This document shows, in pieces, positions 17,441 to 25,541 of a stretch of DNA of 64,000 bases. Below the pieces are notes generated by a model that saw nothing but the letters and a program-made list of their open reading frames with translations, was not told the DNA's origin and searched no databases. The position numbers and the translations under genes are program-made. This DNA comes from Bradyrhizobium elkanii USDA 76 (GTDB lineage Bacteria; Pseudomonadota; Alphaproteobacteria; Rhizobiales; Xanthobacteraceae), in the NCBI RefSeq assembly GCF_023278185.1, contig NZ_CP066356.1, forward strand, positions 1,054,001 through 1,118,000. Reading direction: 5' to 3'. Positions within the stretch are counted from its first letter, which is position 1. Each line of letters begins with the position of its first letter.

Positions 17441-18813
17441 GATCGCTTCACCTGCGTCTGGCTGCGCCGCTCTCCGGTGTCATCGCCCTGGCACTGCTCG
17501 GGCGTGCGGTGGCGTTTCCGGTCGACGGTGACAAGACCGTGCTGCCTGTTGCGACCGAGCTGAACGAGGATGCGCTCGACAAGCCGCGCGAGGTGTTCCA
17601 GTCCGAGCGGACCGGAGCCAAGTCCTATCTGGTGAATCTCGGCGATCTCGCGTTCAATTCGCCGGGGCTGCTCGGTGATGTGGCGAGACAGGCCGGCGTG
17701 AGCTGCGGCACCTGCCACGTCAATGGCGCGAACAACGCCAAATTCTTCATGCCGAAGATGTCGAGCCGGCCCGGCACGTTCGACACCACCGGTCCGCTGT
17801 TCAATCCGAAGGCCAACAATCTGGCGTTCGATCCCGTGCGGATCCCGAGCCTGCGCGGCGCCCGCTATCTTGCGCCCTACGGCGCAGACGGCCGCTTCGC
17901 CTCGCTGCGCGACTTCGTCCACAACGTCATCACCAGCGAATTCGCAGGTCCGGAGCCGTCGCCGGCAACGCTCGATGCGATCGTGGCGTATATTCACGAC
18001 ATCGAGTTCCTGCCCAATCCGAGCCTTGGTCCCGCCGGGCGGCTGGCCGGCAAGATCACCGACGCGGAGCGCCGCGGCGAAGCGCTGTTCGCGAAGCCGT
18101 TCCCGCACGATCCATCATTGAGTTGTGCGGGATGCCACGTTCCGTCGTCCGGCTTCGTCGATCACCAGCAGCACGACATCGGTTCCGGCGGCCTGTTCAA
18201 GACGCCGACGCTGCGCAACGCCGACTTCAACGCGCCGTACTTCCACGATGGCCGCTTCGACAATTACAACCAGGTTGTCGACTATTTCGACCGGACCTTT
18301 CAGCTCGACCTCTCGGCGCAGGGCAAGGACGACCTCGTTGCCTATCTCACGGCGGTCGGCGATGGCGTGCAGCCCTATGAGCGCGACGGTGCCGGTGCAA
18401 CGCTGAAAGAGATCAACGATTTCTCAACGGTGCTCGCGACTGCGATTCCTGCCGGCGACAAGGACATCGTCGCACTTGCGGTCGATACGATCGGCCGCGA
18501 ACTGCGCGAGTTGACCGAGCAATATCCCGATCGCAAGAACACCAGCGTCGCGGGCGGCGAGCAGCAGCGCGTACTTGCGCGCAACGGCCTCAAGGAGCTC
18601 GTGCTCACGCTGCGGCGAATCGAGATGGCGGTTGCGGCAGGGCGCAACGCGGATGCCGCAACCGAGTTCAGGAATTATCGCAATCTGATGGCTGCTGCAG
18701 TGCCTGCGCTGTTGGCCAGCGCCGAGCCATGGTCGCTATTCAATCAAGACGTGCATGACCAGCACTATGCTGCGCTTCGCCAGGTGATGCGCTCCAAGCA
18801 CCTTTCGCACTGA
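17437..18813 (+). CDS. Di-haem cytochrome c peroxidase/MauG-family protein, copy 1
   Basis: A 458-residue exported protein with a signal peptide (cleavage near AVAFP). It has two c-type haem sites, CGTCH (90-94) and CAGCH (230-234), and the family segment LRNADFNAPYFHDGRF. A C-terminal extension of about 140 residues follows, with ELRELTE, LVLTLRRIE and EPWSLFNQDVH, and is also present in copy 2 (21924-23354). The protein probably transfers electrons or oxidises a partner in the periplasm. A true peroxidase function is not established. It overlaps the imelysin gene by 4 bases. Confidence 0.9.
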   Translation: MRSLHLRLAAPLSGVIALALLGRAVAFPVDGDKTVLPVATELNEDALDKPREVFQSERTGAKSYLVNLGDLAFNSPGLLGDVARQAGVSCGTCHVNGANNAKFFMPKMSSRPGTFDTTGPLFNPKANNLAFDPVRIPSLRGARYLAPYGADGRFASLRDFVHNVITSEFAGPEPSPATLDAIVAYIHDIEFLPNPSLGPAGRLAGKITDAERRGEALFAKPFPHDPSLSCAGCHVPSSGFVDHQQHDIGSGGLFKTPTLRNADFNAPYFHDGRFDNYNQVVDYFDRTFQLDLSAQGKDDLVAYLTAVGDGVQPYERDGAGATLKEINDFSTVLATAIPAGDKDIVALAVDTIGRELRELTEQYPDRKNTSVAGGEQQRVLARNGLKELVLTLRRIEMAVAAGRNADAATEFRNYRNLMAAAVPALLASAEPWSLFNQDVHDQHYAALRQVMRSKHLSH

Positions 18814-19048
18814 TTACGTTGTATTGCAGCGATTTTGCGATCTGCGGCGTAGCGCGGATGCTCAATCAATTTTCTATCATTGATTGCATAATTGAATCGT
18901 GGAGATGCGGCGCAGCGGCGGGTGTCTCCACAGAAAATATTTGAACGTTTCGAAATTTCTTGCGCGCTTTCACGTAAGCGAAAACCATGCGTCATATTGT
19001 CGCACTAAGCAGTGTGTGTTGCTAACCGCAAACACCCTGAGGTCGACA
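18814..19048. promoter_or_regulatory. AT-rich promoter region before phosphoesterase 1
   Basis: This 235-base gap is more AT-rich than its surroundings (for example around 18862-18900). It separates the di-haem cytochrome from the phosphoesterase and presumably holds the promoter of the latter. I see no gene and no clear terminator hairpin with a T-run. Confidence 0.4.
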
Positions 19049-21106
19049 ATGAGTTTGAATTACAAAAAGCACTGGCGAACCAGCACCGCGCTCTGCATCG
19101 CGTCAACGGTGCTCGTCGCAACAGCCGCATATGCCGCTCACTATCCGGGCGGTCGCAGTGATTGGGACAAGCGTCCGCATCACAATCACCAGGCGCACGA
19201 AGAGGGCGATCGTGCGAAGCATGAGAATCATGGCCATCATGGTGACGGCGATCACGGCGTGAAGACCGCGTCGCCGATCAAGCACGTCATCATTCTGATC
19301 GGTGAGAACCGCGGCCTTGATCACACCTTCGGTATCTACAAGCCGAAGGGCAAGGGGCAGACCATCTCTAACCTGTTGTCGAAGGGCATCGTCAACGAGG
19401 ATGGAACGCCGGGACCGAACTTTGCGCTGGCGCAGCAGTCCTCGGTCGCGGGCCAGCCCTTGTACTATATCGGCGCACCGACGATCGGGAAGTCGCCCTA
19501 CAACGCGACCAACCCGATGCCGCAGCCGAACACGGCCGGCACACCGACCGCGCAGAGCGACACCGGCGCTCCGTTCAAGACGATCGCCGAAGCCAGCGTC
19601 GAGAAGGACATGGACCCGGCCGATCTCGATATCCTCACCACCGGCTTCAGCGGCCTGCCGACCGGTGTGCTGGATACCCGCATTCCCGGCGCCGGTGGTC
19701 TGAACGGACCGTTCCAGCTGCAGGGCGAGCAGATCAGCGACGACGACTACACCGGCGACTCGACCCATCGCTTCTATCAGGATTGGCAGCAGGAAGACTG
19801 CAGCGCCGCCAACGCCACCAAGAAGAACAATTCGGGTTGCCTGAACGACCTGTTCCCGTTCGTGATGGCGACCTATTCGGCGTCCAACAAGAGCATGGCC
19901 AACTCGATGGGCTTCTACAACGCCCAGCAGGGTCAGGCTCCGGTCCTGAAGATGCTGGCCGACCGCTTCACCCTGAGCGACAACTTCCACCAGTCGTTCC
20001 ACGGCGGCACCGGCGCGAACCACTTCATGCTCGGTACCGGCGACGCGGCCTTCTGGAGCGACGGCAAGGGCAATCCGGTGACGCCGCCGGCCAACCTGAT
20101 CGCCAATCCGAATCCGGTCGCGGGTTCGGTCAACCGCTACACCGTCGATGGCAATTGGAGCAATTGCTCTGATGTCTTCCAGCCCGGCGTCAAGCCGATC
20201 GTCACCTACCTCAACAATCTGCCGTACGCGGCGGAGCCGAACTGCAAGCCCAACCACTACTACATGCTCAACAACGTCAACCCGGGCTATCTGCCGAACG
20301 GCGCGCTGTCGGGCGGCAACAACGTGCCGCCGTCGTCGGTTCGCACGATCGGCGATGCGCTCATGGAGAAGAACATCTCCTGGGCGTTCTATGGCGGCGC
20401 GTTTAACGACGCCGTGGCGCTTTCCAACGCCGCGGTTGCCGCCAATCCGTCGAACCCGAACCTCAGCGCCGCTGCGGTCGCCGATCCGGCGCACGCGCTC
20501 GGTGTTGCCTACTGCCAGATCTGCAATCCGTTCCAGTATGCGACCTCGATCATGGCCAATCCGGCCGTGCGCCAGGCTCACATGAAGGACACTGCCGATC
20601 TGATCACGGCGATCCAGAACAACACGCTGCCTGCGGTGTCGTTCGGCAAGCCGGACGGCCTGCTCGACGGTCATCCGCAGAGCTCGAAGGTTGATCTGTT
20701 CGAGGCCTATGTCCTGAACGTGCTCAACTCGCTGGACAACAATCCGGAGCTGAAGGCTGAAACCGCGGTCTTCATCACCTGGGACGAGGCCGGCGGCTAT
20801 TGGGACTCCGGCTACCAGCAGTCCATCGACTTCTTCGGCGACGGACCGCGCATTCCGACCCTGATCCTTTCGCCCTATTCGACGGGCGGCAAGGTCAACC
20901 ACAACTACGCCGACCACGTTTCGCTGCTGAAGTTCATCGAACGCAACTGGGCTCTCCAGCCGATCACGAACCGCAGCCGCGATAACCTGCCGAACCCGAC
21001 CTACTCGAAGAACAACGAGTACGTTCCGACCAACAGCCCTGCATTGTCTGACTTGTTCGACGCGTTCGACTTCAGCAAGCCGGTCACGTTGTCCTACACC
21101 GAGTGA
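19049..21106 (+). CDS. Secreted phosphoesterase (phospholipase C/acid phosphatase family), copy 1
   Basis: A 685-residue exported protein with a signal peptide (cleavage near AAYAA). A His-rich linker with about nine His occupies residues 44-69. The catalytic domain of the phosphoesterase family (PF04185) follows. Its first motif is HVIILIGENRGLDHTFG, where Glu and Asn are metal/phosphate ligands. Later family segments include SDNFHQSFHGGTGANHFML, VSFGKPDGLLDGHP and FITWDEAGGYWD. Substrates could be phospholipids or other phosphate esters. It is a plausible substrate of the T2SS encoded upstream. The ATG follows a weak tgagg site. Confidence 0.9.
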   Translation: MSLNYKKHWRTSTALCIASTVLVATAAYAAHYPGGRSDWDKRPHHNHQAHEEGDRAKHENHGHHGDGDHGVKTASPIKHVIILIGENRGLDHTFGIYKPKGKGQTISNLLSKGIVNEDGTPGPNFALAQQSSVAGQPLYYIGAPTIGKSPYNATNPMPQPNTAGTPTAQSDTGAPFKTIAEASVEKDMDPADLDILTTGFSGLPTGVLDTRIPGAGGLNGPFQLQGEQISDDDYTGDSTHRFYQDWQQEDCSAANATKKNNSGCLNDLFPFVMATYSASNKSMANSMGFYNAQQGQAPVLKMLADRFTLSDNFHQSFHGGTGANHFMLGTGDAAFWSDGKGNPVTPPANLIANPNPVAGSVNRYTVDGNWSNCSDVFQPGVKPIVTYLNNLPYAAEPNCKPNHYYMLNNVNPGYLPNGALSGGNNVPPSSVRTIGDALMEKNISWAFYGGAFNDAVALSNAAVAANPSNPNLSAAAVADPAHALGVAYCQICNPFQYATSIMANPAVRQAHMKDTADLITAIQNNTLPAVSFGKPDGLLDGHPQSSKVDLFEAYVLNVLNSLDNNPELKAETAVFITWDEAGGYWDSGYQQSIDFFGDGPRIPTLILSPYSTGGKVNHNYADHVSLLKFIERNWALQPITNRSRDNLPNPTYSKNNEYVPTNSPALSDLFDAFDFSKPVTLSYTE

Positions 21107-21149
21107 TCAAGCTCTCGCCGACAGCGAGGTCTTGATTCCATCCGAGGGC

Positions 21150-21182
21150 GGCGCCGATCGAACCAATGGTTCGGTCGGCGCC
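21150..21182. terminator. Strong hairpin after phosphoesterase 1
   Basis: Arms of 15 bases (ggcgccgatcgaacc and its partner) pair around an aat loop, with one G-U pair. The hairpin starts 43 bases after the phosphoesterase stop. The downstream sequence is only modestly T-rich, so it may be a weak terminator or an mRNA-stabilising structure. Confidence 0.5.
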
Positions 21183-21224
21183 GTCATGTTCTGTCCTCAC
21201 CACCTGATCGACCGGAGACACGCG

Positions 21225-21911
21225 ATGAAGCGCAACGAGAAGACATGCTCGATCAGCAGCAGCGTCGCGGCCGGGCTGCTTGCCGTCGCCATCCTGGCCG
21301 GCGCGGCGATCCCGGTCATGGCGCAGCAGTTTTCCGCCGACCTCGTCGCGAACAAGGACGATGCGGCAGCCGCCATGGGAGCCTTGCGGGTCTCCGGCGC
21401 AAAAGCACGGATCGAGACAAGCGCGCTGCCCGATGGCTTCTTCCTGATCGATACGCGCAAGCCCGCAGCCTATTTCGTCCGTCCGGCGGCACGGGTTTAC
21501 ATGGACGCGCGGCAATCGAGCCCGCTCACCCGGATGTTCATTCCGGTCGATCCGGATGATCCCTGCCGGCAATGGCTGGCGATGGCGCAGCTGTCCGCGC
21601 CGATTGACCTCGCGACGTGGCACTGCCAACGCGATGGAGAGGAAACCATCGCGGGGTACGACACCGACATCTTTCGAATCGCCGCGCCGCCCGGCTTGAG
21701 TTTTGTCGGCTGGATCGACCGAGCGCGCAAATTTCCGGTGCGGATCAAGACCGCGGATGGCACGGTGATCGCTGCCGATCACATCCGCGACGAGCCGCAG
21801 CCGGCGCAGACGTTTGAAATTCCCGCAGGCTTGCGCAAGTTCGACCCGCAAGCGCTGATCCGTCGGATCCGGCAGAGCGATGTGTGGGTTGAGCCGCCGG
21901 CTTCGGAGTGA
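21225..21911 (+). CDS. Exported protein of unknown function
   Basis: A 228-residue protein with a clear signal peptide (basic start, hydrophobic core LLAVAILAGAAI, cleavage near VMAQQ). The mature part is beta-rich, with segments such as GALRVSGAKARIET, DGFFLIDTRKPAAYF and FPVRIKTADGTVI. This pattern recalls LolA/LolB-like or DUF4412-type periplasmic folds. Two Cys (in DPCRQW and WHCQRD) could form a disulfide. It sits between the two phosphoesterase/cytochrome pairs. Function is not recognised. Confidence 0.75.
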   Translation: MKRNEKTCSISSSVAAGLLAVAILAGAAIPVMAQQFSADLVANKDDAAAAMGALRVSGAKARIETSALPDGFFLIDTRKPAAYFVRPAARVYMDARQSSPLTRMFIPVDPDDPCRQWLAMAQLSAPIDLATWHCQRDGEETIAGYDTDIFRIAAPPGLSFVGWIDRARKFPVRIKTADGTVIAADHIRDEPQPAQTFEIPAGLRKFDPQALIRRIRQSDVWVEPPASE

Positions 21912-21923
21912 GCACGCCGTCCG

Positions 21924-23354
21924 TCACTGCGACTGCTGGCTTGTTACCGGCAGGATCCGGCCGAGCGCCGTGTAGTGCGACTGATGCACGTCGCTGTTGA
22001 ACAGCGACCAGGGTTCGGCCTTTTTCAGGGCGACGGGTACGTCGAAGTGCACCAGCTGCGCAAAGTTGCGATATTCGGCCATCGCATCGTCGATACGGCC
22101 GGCGGCGACGTCGAGATCAATGCGGCGCAGGGTGAGAACCAGGTCCTTCAGGATCGCGCGCGCCGCCAGCCGCTCGTCCTTGCCACCGATCGCGGTGTTC
22201 CTGATGTCCGGGATGCGCTCGGTCAGTTCGCGCAGCTCAGCCCCGACCCCGGTCACTGCCAGCGACACCACCGCAGTATCGGCAGCCGGGATCGCGACCT
22301 CGAGGACGCTCGAGAGCTCGAGTACCTCTTTCATCCGGAGCATAACGCCGTCCTTGTCGAACGGGCGTTCGCCGTCGCCGACCGCATTCAGATAAGCCAC
22401 GAGGTCCTGGGTGTCCTGGGTCGACAGTTCGAGGTCGAACACGCGATCGAAATGATCGACCACCTGTTCATAGCTGCCGTAGCGGCCGTCGTGGAAATAC
22501 GGGGCGTTGAAGTTGGCGTTCAGCAAAGTCGGCGTCTTGACCAGTCCACCGGATCCGACGTCGTGGCGCATCTGGTCGTTGAAGGTGCCACCCGGAACAT
22601 GACAACCGGCGCAGCTCAGCTCGGCCTGCTTCGGGAACGGCTTGAAGAACAGCGCCTCGCCGCGGCGCTCGGCCAGGCTCGCCTGCGCGGCAAGCCTGCC
22701 GGCGGGTGCAATCTTCGGATTGGGGAGGAAATCGATATCGTTGATATAGGCGACGAGGCCGTCGAGAACTTCGTCGCGCGGCTTCGGACCGGAAAATTCA
22801 TTGACGATGACATTATAGACGAAGTCGCGCAGCGAGGTGATGCGCCCGTCATGTCCGTAGGGGGCGAGGAAGCGGGCGCCGCGCAGGCTCGGAATCCTGA
22901 CCGGATCGAGGATGCTGTTGAACGTCTTCGCGTTGAAGACAAGGCTGGTCGTATCGAAGGTGCCGGGGCGCGAAGATGCGCCCGGAACGAACAGTTTCGG
23001 GTTCGATGCGCCATTGACGTGACAGGTGCCGCAGCTCATCTCCGCCTGACGCGCCTTGCCGCCGAGGATGGAAGGCGAGTTGAACGCGAGATCGCCGAGA
23101 TTGACCAAATAGGACTTTCGCCCGCCGATGGCTTCGGAATGAAAGAGTTCGCGCGGACGCGCCAGCGCCTCCTCGGAAAATTCGGTGCCGGCCGGCAGCA
23201 CGGTCTGGTCGCCGCCGAGCGGGAACGCCGTCGCGCGCAACGGGAGCAGGGCAACGACGAGCGCCAGCCACGCGATCCGTGCCGGCCTGACGCCGCGATC
23301 GGCAGCTGCCGCACGATGGTTTCCGGAGCCGGATGCCAGAATATCCCAAGCCAT
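21924..23354 (-). CDS. Di-haem cytochrome c peroxidase/MauG-family protein, copy 2
   Basis: A 476-residue paralogue of the protein at 17437-18813, on the opposite strand. It has a hydrophobic N-terminus (IAWLALVVALLPLRATAF), haem sites CGTCH and CAGCH, and the segment LLNANFNAPYFHDGRY. It carries the same C-terminal extension (ELRELTE, LVLTLRRID, EPWSLFNSDVH). Similarity runs over the whole length, indicating an ancient duplication. Its stop converges with the exported protein at 21225-21911 and its start diverges from phosphoesterase 2, with ctgtcacaaat in the promoter. Confidence 0.9.
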   Translation of the reverse strand: MAWDILASGSGNHRAAAADRGVRPARIAWLALVVALLPLRATAFPLGGDQTVLPAGTEFSEEALARPRELFHSEAIGGRKSYLVNLGDLAFNSPSILGGKARQAEMSCGTCHVNGASNPKLFVPGASSRPGTFDTTSLVFNAKTFNSILDPVRIPSLRGARFLAPYGHDGRITSLRDFVYNVIVNEFSGPKPRDEVLDGLVAYINDIDFLPNPKIAPAGRLAAQASLAERRGEALFFKPFPKQAELSCAGCHVPGGTFNDQMRHDVGSGGLVKTPTLLNANFNAPYFHDGRYGSYEQVVDHFDRVFDLELSTQDTQDLVAYLNAVGDGERPFDKDGVMLRMKEVLELSSVLEVAIPAADTAVVSLAVTGVGAELRELTERIPDIRNTAIGGKDERLAARAILKDLVLTLRRIDLDVAAGRIDDAMAEYRNFAQLVHFDVPVALKKAEPWSLFNSDVHQSHYTALGRILPVTSQQSQ

Positions 23355-23660
23355 TGCGCGAAAACGCCCCTGTCACAAATGCATATGCGCTGCCGTGCGT
23401 CGGAAGATGTCACGGAGGTGACAGTTTCCTGTCGGCAGGATCAATGACCATCTGACTGGATAGACGAATTTTGATTGCGGTTTGATGACGCTCGATCAGC
23501 GCACCGCAACGCAGTCTGCGTTCGACAGCATGAATGTCTGTTGGTGCGCGGGCATCTTTCCGCGCGTTTGCGCGCGCGTCGAAAAACAGTCATCCCAGCG
23601 AAATGTGTTTTGCATAGCGTGTAGCTCCATTTCTATTTCTTTCTAAATCAGGAGAGCACT
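23355..23660. promoter_or_regulatory. Divergent control region, cytochrome copy 2 / phosphoesterase 2
   Basis: A 306-base interval. It contains ctgtcacaaat (23370-23380), identical to a site at 16571, and an inverted repeat tgtcac-ggag-gtgaca (23408-23423). Both resemble the tgtgac/gtcaca repeat between gspD and gspE. These are candidate operators of a shared regulator. No gene is evident. Confidence 0.5.
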
Positions 23661-25430
23661 ATGCGGCTTTGGGGAGCCATTCCGGCGCTCGCGGTTGTTG
23701 CTGGCGCCGTTGCCATCTCGCCGGTAGCAAACGCAGAGAATTTGGTCGAAAAGATCGTTGATGAGTTCAAGCACGAGATCAGGGACGAGCTGCGCGATCT
23801 GCGGGATCGCGGCCATGAAGGCGTGCATCAATACAAGCACATCGTCGTCATCTATCAGGAGAACCACAGCTTCGATAACCTCTACGGCCATTGGGGCGAC
23901 GTCGGCCGCGACCAGATCAACGGCATATCCTATGCCGATCAGGCGCACACCCTGCAGGTTCGGCAGGACAACCAGACCGTCTATGCCTGCCTGCTGCAGA
24001 ACGACGTCAACCTGACCTCTCCGTCGCCGCAACCGACGAGCTGCACCGACAATACGGGCACGGTCGCGATCCTGAGCGCCTTCAAGAACAAGCCGTTCGA
24101 GATCAACGAGTTCATTCCGACCTCGGCCACCACCTGCCCGAAGCCGCTCGGCGCTTTCGCGGCTCACGGTTTCCTCAACGGCACCGGCGCGCCCGGCGGC
24201 TGCACCGCGGACATCGTGCACCGCTTCTACAGCGAGCAGTATCAGCTCAACGGCGGCCGGCAGAACCGCTACATGACCGGCAGCGATGCGGCCGGTCTGG
24301 TGATGGGCTATTACGACACCAAGAAGCTGCCGATCTACGGCTATCTCCACGGCCACGGCGCGCCGAACTACATCATCGCCGACAGTTTCTTCCAGGGCGC
24401 GTTCGGCGGTTCATTCCTCAACCACCAGTTCTTCGTCGCCGCCGCGGCGCCGCAGTTCGTCGGTGCCCTGAATGACGGCAGCGCCAACGACTTCCATTCG
24501 ATCGTCGACGCCAACGGCATGCCGACCAGCACGCCGCTCTACACGCCGCTCTCGACCGTGAAGGATGCGCAGCTGACGGCGAAGTGCAATCAGGCCGGCC
24601 TGCCGGCGGGCCTCGCCTGCGGCGACTACGCGATCAACACCACGCAGCCGTTCTATCAGCCCTATTCGCCGGGAACCGCCGACATCAAGCGCCTGCCGCC
24701 GCTGCACACGCCGAACATCGGTGATCGGCTGTCGGCAAAGCGCGTTGATTGGGCCTGGTATTCGGGCGGCTGGTCGAACGCCAACGGCGACGTCGGCGCT
24801 TCGGGCTGGACCAACGGCAACGGCACGACCTGCACCGATCCGAACCATGTCTCCACGGCGGTGTTCCCGAACTGCCCGGACGTGGATTTCCAGTACCACC
24901 ATCAGGCGTTCAACTACTTCGCCAACTACGCTCCCGGAACGCAGGCTCGCAAGGATCACCTGAAGGACGAGGCTGAGTTCATCCAGGCGGCCAGGACCGG
25001 TCGGCTGAAGCAGGTCAGCTTCATCAAGCCGATCGGCGAGGAGAACGAGCATCCGGGCTACACCAGCGAGTCCGAAGGCAGCCAGCATCTCGTCGATCTC
25101 GTCAAGGCGATCGTCGAGGGGCCGGATGGCAAGGACACGCTGATCGTCATCACCTATGACGAGTTCGGCGGGCAGTGGGACCACGTTCCGCCGCCGCCGT
25201 TCAACCGTCATGGTGCCGAAGCCAAGGCTGCGGATCAGTGGGGCCCGGGCACCCGCATTCCGGCGCTCCTGATCGCCAAGCGCTTCAACAAGTCGGGCGT
25301 CGCGCATGAGGACTTCGACACGACATCGATCCTCAAGATGCTCGAAAAGCGCTTCGACCTCGACCCGCTGGTGACGCGCCCGGTGCGCAGCCTCTCGGCG
25401 GCGCTGAAGGCCGGCGAGGGCTGGCACTGA
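23661..25430 (+). CDS. Secreted phosphoesterase (phospholipase C/acid phosphatase family), copy 2
   Basis: A 589-residue protein with a signal peptide (cleavage near ANAEN), a short charged helical segment (30-52) and a phosphoesterase (PF04185) domain. The first motif is canonical, HIVVIYQENHSFDNLYG (60-76). Other family segments are YIIADSFFQGAFGGSFLNHQ, KQVSFIKPIGEENEHPG and ITYDEFGGQWDHV. It differs from copy 1 in length and lacks the His-rich linker. A gene pair with di-haem cytochrome copy 2 mirrors the arrangement of copy 1. A ribosome-binding site (aggaga) precedes the ATG. Confidence 0.9.
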   Translation: MRLWGAIPALAVVAGAVAISPVANAENLVEKIVDEFKHEIRDELRDLRDRGHEGVHQYKHIVVIYQENHSFDNLYGHWGDVGRDQINGISYADQAHTLQVRQDNQTVYACLLQNDVNLTSPSPQPTSCTDNTGTVAILSAFKNKPFEINEFIPTSATTCPKPLGAFAAHGFLNGTGAPGGCTADIVHRFYSEQYQLNGGRQNRYMTGSDAAGLVMGYYDTKKLPIYGYLHGHGAPNYIIADSFFQGAFGGSFLNHQFFVAAAAPQFVGALNDGSANDFHSIVDANGMPTSTPLYTPLSTVKDAQLTAKCNQAGLPAGLACGDYAINTTQPFYQPYSPGTADIKRLPPLHTPNIGDRLSAKRVDWAWYSGGWSNANGDVGASGWTNGNGTTCTDPNHVSTAVFPNCPDVDFQYHHQAFNYFANYAPGTQARKDHLKDEAEFIQAARTGRLKQVSFIKPIGEENEHPGYTSESEGSQHLVDLVKAIVEGPDGKDTLIVITYDEFGGQWDHVPPPPFNRHGAEAKAADQWGPGTRIPALLIAKRFNKSGVAHEDFDTTSILKMLEKRFDLDPLVTRPVRSLSAALKAGEGWH

Positions 25431-25446
25431 CACGAGAAACCCTTCT

Positions 25447-25473
25447 GGCCCGCGCCAACATTTGACGCGGGCC
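25447..25473. terminator. Hairpin between convergent genes
   Basis: Perfect 8-base arms (ggcccgcg / cgcgggcc) enclose an 11-base loop. The hairpin starts 16 bases after the phosphoesterase 2 stop, in the gap facing the giant repeat-protein gene. It lacks a strong T-run and is a moderate terminator candidate. Confidence 0.5.
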
Positions 25474-25516
25474 GGAGTTTGGCCACGCGCCCAAGGGGAT
25501 CGCTGCACGAAGGGAT

Positions 25517-25541
25517 CGCTACACGATCAGATCGTGTAGCG
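25517..25541. repeat. Perfect inverted repeat across the giant-gene stop
   Basis: Twelve-base perfect arms (cgctacacgatc and its complement) surround a single base. The repeat spans the last codons and the stop of the giant minus-strand gene, so the 3' end of that mRNA would fold tightly. It may help termination or protect the transcript end. Confidence 0.5.

Noticed and set aside
19103..20917. 604-codon open frame opposite phosphoesterase 1
   Set aside because: The forward frame has a signal peptide and family motifs; this one has an antisense-type composition.
23500..23600. Integration or mobile-element boundary upstream of phosphoesterase 2
   Set aside because: Some GC alternation (cgcgcg runs) but no direct repeats, integrase or tRNA.
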